Assembly (NCBI RefSeq): GCF_014641075.1
Contig: NZ_BMHP01000001.1
Location: 1,178,001-1,242,000 of the forward strand
DNA: 64,000 bases
Origin: Paenibacillus nasutitermitis
GTDB taxonomy: Bacteria > Bacillota > Bacilli > Paenibacillales > Paenibacillaceae
Direction of reading: 5' to 3'
Each line of letters begins with the position of its first letter. Within the stretch, counting starts at the first letter, position 1. The translations under genes were made by a program, and so were the position numbers. Below, in pieces: positions 56,866 through 64,000 of the stretch. A model generated the notes under the pieces. That model was not told where the DNA came from, ran no database searches, and worked only from the letters and a program-made list of their open reading frames with translations.

Positions 56866-57303
56866 ATGGGGAAGCGCGTGAAAGAAGACGTAGGCGAAAG
56901 GCTTACCGTTTTGTATGACGACATCTGCAATTTGTGTCTGACCACTGTAAGAAGGCTGAAGGAGCTTCGTTCCACAGCCGATTTGAGGTTTGTGTCGATT
57001 CAATCGCTGGAAGAAAACGAAGAGGAAATTCCGGGGATTCAAGGTTATTCCCGGGAACAGCTGTTAGCCAAGCTTCATGTTGTGGATCAAAGCGGAGCGG
57101 TTTATGCGGGAGCGGACGGCGTGATCCGGATTCTCCGGACGGTTCGTGGTTTGAAATGGCTGGCGTTCTTCTACCGCATACCCGGCATGCGGGGGCTGGC
57201 TGATATTTTATACCGTTATATAGCCGCTAGACGCTATGACTGGTTCGGTAAAGCAGACGATGGCTGTGCCAATGGGGCATGCACCCTGCCGAGGCGCGAA
57301 TAA
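56866..57303 (+). CDS. DCC-family thiol-disulfide oxidoreductase-like protein (DUF393)
   Basis: 145 residues from the ATG at 56866, with AATAAGGAGGCG upstream. The signature is LTVLYDDICNLCLTTVRRLKELRS, with Cys21 and Cys24 in the D-x-x-C-x-x-C pattern, and later GADGVIRILRTVRGLKWLAFFYRIPGMRGLADILYRYIAARRY. The family is thioredoxin-like, but its substrates are largely unknown. Two more cysteines (GCANGACTLP) lie at the C-terminus. It lies between ruvB and a SpoIID/LytB gene. Confidence 0.9.
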   Translation: MGKRVKEDVGERLTVLYDDICNLCLTTVRRLKELRSTADLRFVSIQSLEENEEEIPGIQGYSREQLLAKLHVVDQSGAVYAGADGVIRILRTVRGLKWLAFFYRIPGMRGLADILYRYIAARRYDWFGKADDGCANGACTLPRRE

Positions 57304-57322
57304 GCATAAGGGGATGGGCGGT

Positions 57323-59469
57323 TTGATCAAAGTCTTACGTGCAATAACGCGTTGGAAGAAAAATGAAGAACCCGTTCGCGGGAAGTTGCGTTACAAAAGA
57401 ACACTCGCAGCAATGCTCGCGGCAGTAGTTGTCTTCTCTGTGGCGGCTGCGACGCCGTCACAAGGAGCTGTTCCTGCCCTGGATACGATCCGGGTAGGAT
57501 TGTTTATGGATGTGCCCGGCAAATATACGCTGAATACGGCCACTGCTACGGTAACGGCTGCTGCACCTATTCAGGTGGGTCTCCGGCAGCCTTCCGGCGT
57601 TATTCCTTTATTTCAATCGTCTGCTGCGGAAACCATTCGTTTCACTCTGGACGACTACAAGCCGAAGGTGCTGGAGAGCAGTGAGTTCAAAGCGGCTTTA
57701 AGCGCCGCAAAACGGGTAAAGGCATTGGGAGGCACCGCCCTTCTGACCTCGGTATTCAAAAACAACGGAACGGTCTATCAGGTCCTCGAAGGTTCCTATG
57801 GAACGGCTGCGGAAGCCAAAGCAGCCGGCGATAAATGGCAGAAAGATGCAACAATCGCATCCCTTGGTGGACAAACTGAGATTACCGGCCCGTTACATTA
57901 TGAAGCAGGATCATTCAAGACTCAGGCCGAAGCGTTGGCCGCTGCCAAATCCTTTGGTAATACAGGTGTGGATGCGTTCGCCGCTGTTAAATCAACCGGC
58001 GGGGCGGAAGCTTCTTACACTGTAATCGTTGGGGCTGCTGCCGAGCCGGCGGGTCTGAATGCCATCAAGTCACAAGCTGAACAAGCGGACAACGGACTGC
58101 CGCTCATCGCAGCCGATGCGGCAGCGACGTATATGGTGCTGCGCGGCGACCATACGTTGACAGAAACTCCAGACTCCGCTCAGATCCTATATTCCGTCCC
58201 TCAGTCAGAATCCAAGCTATGGTTGTCCACAACAGCCGCCAGTGGCCTGAAATTGACAGAACGGTATAGCCGTAGCTACCGGGGGCAAATCGAGCTTAGC
58301 GGGGTCAACAAGAAGCTGACCGTTATTAATGAGCTCCCCTTTGAACAATATCTTTATGCGGTTGTAGGTGCGGAAATGCCCGCCTCCTGGCCGGCTGAGG
58401 CGCTCAAGTCGCAAGCGGTAGCCGCCCGTACTTATGCGCTTTATCAAGGATTTAAGTTTCAAATCGCCCATGTCGTGGATACAACTCTCAGTCAGGTATA
58501 CGGGGGAATCGGTTCCGAGAAGCCGACGACGGTCGCGGCGGTGGATGCGACCAAAGGCGAAATAATTATGTACAACGGGAAGCCGATCGAAGCGGTTTTC
58601 TCTTCCAGCGCAGGCGGACAAGCAGCTGACGCAGTGGAGATCTGGGGCAGTGAGGTCGGATATCTCAAAACGGTAGCAAGTCCTGATGAATCCTCGGAGA
58701 AAGGGCTCAAACGCTGGCATCGCGCCGTTCTGGCCAACGGTACCGCCGGTTATATCCGTGAAGATCTTCTGGAAGACAGCGGGCAGAAGAATGCGGCCGG
58801 CAAGCCGCAGATGCGGGTGAAATCCGACTCTGTCCAGGTAAGACCCGCTCCTCAGGTGGAGGAAAAGGTAAGTCCTCTGGCAACACTCTCGAAGGGAACT
58901 CTGGTGACCGTCATTGAAACGGTCACGGAATCCAATCAAATGTCCTGGATCCGTGGCCCCTACACCTCGGATGCGCTTCTAGCGCTTATGAAGGGAAAGA
59001 CCTCGACCGCAGTTAGCGGTCCGGTCCAGACGCTGGAAGTAACCCAGAAGGGACCTTCCGGCCGTCCGACTGAGTTAAAGGCTAATGGTCAGAAGGTAGA
59101 GGTCAAAACACCGGATTCACTCCGCGGCGTTTTTGGCAGCCTGCCCAGTACTTTGTTCACAATTGATCAAACGGCCCGTTTGACGATTGTGGGAGCAGGA
59201 GAAAAGGTTAGCCAGCGGCCTGCCGACAGCGGCAAACTGATGGCTGCGGGAAGTGGTCAAACAAGCGAGCTTGGAGCAAATATGTATATTATGAGCGGCG
59301 ACGGCACCGTTAGAGCCGCCACCAAAGAGCCGACATTCCGTTTTGTCGGTCATGGCTATGGCCACGGCGTCGGTTTATCCCAGTACGGAGCTCTTGGTCT
59401 TGCGGGGTCAGGGTATGACTATAAATATATTTTGAAATACTACTATAAAGATGTAACCATCGAGAAGGA

Positions 59470-59473
<4 letters not shown>
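57323..59473 (+). CDS. SpoIID/LytB-domain exported protein
   Basis: About 716 residues from a TTG at 57323 (AAGGGG nine bases upstream); ATG 57314 is the alternative. Signal helix about 26-48. Two SPOR-like segments follow ([43 protein letters not shown] and [32 protein letters not shown]). The SpoIID domain has [50 protein letters not shown], and at the end [35 protein letters not shown]. An SH3-like insert lies between. SpoIID proteins are wall lytic transglycosylases or amidase enhancers; this one may act in growth or sporulation. Confidence 0.92.
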
Positions 59474-61682
<2,209 letters not shown>

Positions 61683-61701
61683 GGAAAGGGGTGAAACGAT
61701 A

Positions 61702-62004
61702 ATGACAGGAATCGCTTCTATTCTGCCATTCGTACTGATGTTTGCGGTGTTTTATTTTCTGCTTATTCGTCCGCAGCAGCGCAAATCGAAACAACGCAGC
61801 CTTATGTTGAACCAATTAAAGAAAGGCGATAAAATCGTCACAATTGGCGGAATGCACGGTACAATTTTGGAAATCACCGATGATATCGTGGTTTTGCGTG
61901 TAAATGACGCAACGAAAATCACGTTTGATCGCAGTGCTGTAAATAACATTACGTCAGCAAGCGCTGCCGTTTCTCTGGATAAGAAAGAAGAGCCAATTAC
62001 ATAA
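61702..62004 (+). CDS. yajC: Preprotein translocase subunit YajC
   Basis: 100 residues from the ATG at 61702, with AAAGGGGTGA upstream. One membrane helix (ILPFVLMFAVFYFLLIRPQQRKSK) is followed by a conserved cytoplasmic domain (LKKGDKIVTIGGMHGTILEITDDIVVLRV). It associates with SecDF. Its place after tgt is common to Bacillales. Confidence 0.95.
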   Translation: MTGIASILPFVLMFAVFYFLLIRPQQRKSKQRSLMLNQLKKGDKIVTIGGMHGTILEITDDIVVLRVNDATKITFDRSAVNNITSASAAVSLDKKEEPIT

Positions 62005-62028
62005 TAAACAGGCTTATTGCAGGACAGG

Positions 62029-62061
62029 GCCGTTATCCGAAGTTGGATAACGGCTTTTTTC
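62029..62061 (+). terminator. Rho-independent terminator after yajC
   Basis: Perfect 10-bp stem GCCGTTATCC / GGATAACGGC with a 6-nt loop and TTTTTT. An outer AGGGC/GCCCT pairing extends it, and it faces the convergent methyltransferase gene. Confidence 0.94.
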
Positions 62062-62092
62062 TTGCCCTGTATGTTCCAAGTAACGGAAGACT

Positions 62093-63079
62093 TTATTCCA
62101 TTGTAACAAAATACCAATCGCTTTCCCGTAGAAGCGGCATCTGGGAAACAATACTGAGTCCGTTAGCAGCGGCCATATTAGCCAGCTCTTTCTCGCTTGG
62201 AAACGGGAATGGTTTTTTCTGAACAGGTGTGAAGCTGTTGAAATCATCGGTCAAAAAGGTATCGCCACTTTTTCTTCGAATCGGCGTAATAATGGAAACT
62301 GAACCTTTTTTAGAGAGGAATTCCCTCGCTTTTTTCAGTAACAGCTCGCGTTCCTGTGGTTTCACATCATGGAGAATATTGTTCAGCATGATCAGATCGA
62401 CCGGTTCCTTAGGCCCTTTCCATGAACGGATATCGCCATGAACCAATTCAATCCGTCCGCCATGATAACGGCAAGCAGCTTTACTGGCTCTCTTGACCAG
62501 GGCCAAGTTCTGTTCTATGCCAATCAGCTTGAGCTTTCTGTACCTTCGGGCTAACCGGATCAAATTGACGGCTCGGCCGCAACCCAGATCGAGAATGGTT
62601 TTGGCGCCCTTTCGCCGCACCCATTGCGAAATTTTCGGATAAGCCAAAGTCTCAAGCATAACATCAGAAGGTGTTAAACGGGGAGACAAGCTGCTATTCC
62701 GGGGTTGTGCTTTCAATAGCTCTGGAAAGCGCAACAAAGTGGGAATATACACTTCCATCATTTCCTTCAACAGGTTTCCATTTTCTTCATCATTATCTGA
62801 TGAGAAGTATTGCCTCATAATAGAGCTTGTCATAAATATTTCTCCACTCTTGTGAAGATGCCCGACTTCGACGCCCACTTCAGCCCATTGCTGCAGTAGA
62901 AAAGGGTCCAGTTCATACCGCTGCGCGATATGGGCAACCGTTCCTCCCTGGGAAAACCGTTCGAAGAGCATGGCCTTGTAACCTACATATGCATGCCAAC
63001 TTGAAATGAAGGATGCGTTCTGTTTTTTCCATTTTTTGGCCTGAAAATATCGATTCCATTCAACAATGTGCTCTAACAT
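62093..63079 (-). CDS. Class I SAM-dependent methyltransferase
   Basis: 328 residues with TTGGAGGTG before the ATG. The N-terminal ~110 residues include a winged-helix-like stretch (GGTVAHIAQRYELDPFLLQQWAEVGVEVGHLHKSGEIF), as in O-methyltransferases with a dimerisation domain. The SAM-binding motif I is KTILDLGCGRAVNLIRLARRY and motif II IELVHGDIRSW. The post-motif LIMLNNILHDVKPQERELLLKKA follows. The substrate cannot be told. It is convergent to yajC. Confidence 0.88.
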   Translation of the reverse strand: MLEHIVEWNRYFQAKKWKKQNASFISSWHAYVGYKAMLFERFSQGGTVAHIAQRYELDPFLLQQWAEVGVEVGHLHKSGEIFMTSSIMRQYFSSDNDEENGNLLKEMMEVYIPTLLRFPELLKAQPRNSSLSPRLTPSDVMLETLAYPKISQWVRRKGAKTILDLGCGRAVNLIRLARRYRKLKLIGIEQNLALVKRASKAACRYHGGRIELVHGDIRSWKGPKEPVDLIMLNNILHDVKPQERELLLKKAREFLSKKGSVSIITPIRRKSGDTFLTDDFNSFTPVQKKPFPFPSEKELANMAAANGLSIVSQMPLLRESDWYFVTME

Positions 63080-63129
63080 GAGAGCACCTCCAATTTATGC
63101 GTATTAATCGGAACCAGTCTGGTCCTGTG

Positions 63130-63239
63130 ATGTCAGGGCTATATCCTTGTGGCTGGCCTTTGTAATCTCTGGGTCAATATTGCCAGCAGGCAAGATTTAA
63201 ATCTCGCGTTCTCGTACTTTGGTCTGATATCCCTGACAT
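63130..63239. repeat. Long imperfect inverted repeat upstream of the methyltransferase gene
   Basis: ATGTCAGGG(CT)ATATC at 63130-63145 is the inverse of GATATCCCTGACAT at 63226-63239. Between the arms are GCTGGC/GCCAGC and the palindrome AGATTTAAATCT. The element is about 110 bp and has no ORF of note. The rest of the 63080-63391 gap holds only the PAP2 terminator. Confidence 0.6.
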
Positions 63240-63324
63240 TATTAAATAAATACCGCCAATTCCAAGAGTTGAAACCTTGTCGTTTTTTTAAATCGGGGGA
63301 ACAGCGCAGAGGGCGGAGAAACGC

Positions 63325-63360
63325 AAAAAAAACACGCTTTGGCGTAAACCAAAACGTGCG
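63325..63360 (-). terminator. Rho-independent terminator of the PAP2 gene
   Basis: On the - strand CACGTTTTGG pairs with CCAAAGCGTG across a TTTACG loop, followed by eight T. Confidence 0.9.
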
Positions 63361-63391
63361 ATAGGAAGTTTAATCGTCGTGGCCCTTCGGA

Positions 63392-64000
63392 TTAATTCCG
63401 CTCCTTGCCAACAAAGCTGACATTGGCGGAGGAAGAACCCGATGTTACTTTACTGCGGCCTTTAGCAGAACCCTTGAGGGCACTCAGCTTCAAGCCTATT
63501 GTGGAAGCTGCGAGCCCGAGCAGCAGGCCTCCGGCCATATCAATCAGCCAGTGGATGCCCAGATAGAAAATCGCAAAGATAACGATTGCCGCGGTGATGG
63601 AGCAGAACCATGCCCAGCGTTTATTCCCTGAGCGTAGAGCGAGCACAGCAAGCGTCACCGATATGGAAGTGTGCAAACTGGGGAAACAGTTGTTAATGCC
63701 GGATAATGCCCGGTATTCAGTCTCGAAACTGGGAAAAGCGTCCAACATGAGAAACTGGACATTGGGATCATGCGCCCACACTTCATTAACCGGGAAAAAT
63801 AAATAAAACGGAATAGCAACGAGATAATTTATCATGATGGCATAACATAACGCATAAAACATGCGGCGGGATTTATCCTGATGTGTATACAAACCGACTG
63901 AAGCTATGAGCATGGCCTGGAAAACGACTACATACATCATCGCCAAAAAAGTCGTCAGTATATCATTTTTGAAAAAAAGCTGCAGGTTTTCCACAAACTT
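63392..64000 (-). CDS. PAP2-superfamily phosphatase, membrane protein (5' end probably outside the window)
   Basis: About 200 residues are visible, with the frame still open at the window edge; an internal GTG at 63994 is a possible but unproven start. About five membrane helices. The phosphatase motifs are NNCFPSLHTSISVTLAV (motif 2) and HWLIDMAGG (motif 3); motif 1 is weak, as in the inositol-phosphoceramide-synthase-like branch of PAP2. It may dephosphorylate a lipid pyrophosphate or phosphatidate. The basic, Ser-rich C-terminus is cytoplasmic. Confidence 0.88.
   Translation of the reverse strand, partial: KFVENLQLFFKNDILTTFLAMMYVVVFQAMLIASVGLYTHQDKSRRMFYALCYAIMINYLVAIPFYLFFPVNEVWAHDPNVQFLMLDAFPSFETEYRALSGINNCFPSLHTSISVTLAVLALRSGNKRWAWFCSITAAIVIFAIFYLGIHWLIDMAGGLLLGLAASTIGLKLSALKGSAKGRSKVTSGSSSANVSFVGKERN

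Overview
The window is about 64 kb of core chromosome from a spore-forming, Gram-positive, low-to-mid-GC Firmicute, most likely Paenibacillus or a close relative in the Paenibacillaceae. The reasons are gene content and order: tig-clpP-clpX-lonB-lonA-engB, the hem operon, spoVID-valS-folC, spoIIB-maf-radC-mreBCD-minCD-spoIVFA-spoIVFB-rplU-prp-rpmA-spo0B-obg-pheB, and safA-bofC-ruvAB-queA-tgt-yajC follow the Bacillus subtilis arrangement. Several additions point away from Bacillus itself: ruvC, an RNase E/G gene, a DUF4321 gene, a CobA-HemD fusion, and speD inserted between engB and hemA. Nearly all genes are on the + strand; only a tRNA and the last two protein genes are on the - strand.

Layout. 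1-1.7 kb: 3' end of an RND efflux pump and a TetR-type regulator. 1.8-2.2 kb: two diverged 141-bp tandem repeats ending in a copy of the 3' end of tRNA-Gly, then tRNA-Gly(CCC) on the - strand. 2.3-13.2 kb: protein quality control (a YsoA-position protein, trigger factor, ClpP, ClpX, LonB, LonA), IspG and the GTPase EngB. 13.3-14.7 kb: an unrecognised 196-aa protein, then speD behind a structured leader. 14.7-23 kb: the full C5 route to uroporphyrinogen III with a siroheme branch (hemA, hemX, sirC, hemC, cobA-hemD, hemB, hemL). 23-31.5 kb: an RluA pseudouridine synthase, SpoVID, a T-box leader with valS, folC and murC. 31.56-32.41 kb: a dense non-coding block of nested tandem and inverted repeats. 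32.5-42 kb: spoIIB, DUF4321, maf, radC, mreBCD, minCD, spoIVFA and spoIVFB (septum, cell shape, intramembrane sigma-K processing). 42-46.7 kb: RNase G, L21, Prp, L27, Spo0B and Obg. 46.9-51.5 kb: pheB, hom, thrB, pheA and ilvE. 51.7-54.4 kb: a SafA-like coat protein and BofC. 54.6-62 kb: ruvCAB, a DCC-family protein, a SpoIID/LytB protein, queA, tgt and yajC. 62-64 kb: a methyltransferase and a PAP2 phosphatase on the - strand.

How the genes work together. Sporulation genes are spread through housekeeping operons: Spo0B (phosphorelay), SpoIIB (engulfment), SpoIVFA, SpoIVFB and BofC (control of pro-sigma-K processing), and SpoVID and SafA (coat assembly). No phage, CRISPR array, transposase or classical defence island was found. 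The least explained sequence is non-coding: the repeat block after murC, the tRNA-associated repeats near 2 kb, the speD leader, and overlapping palindromes upstream of hemA.
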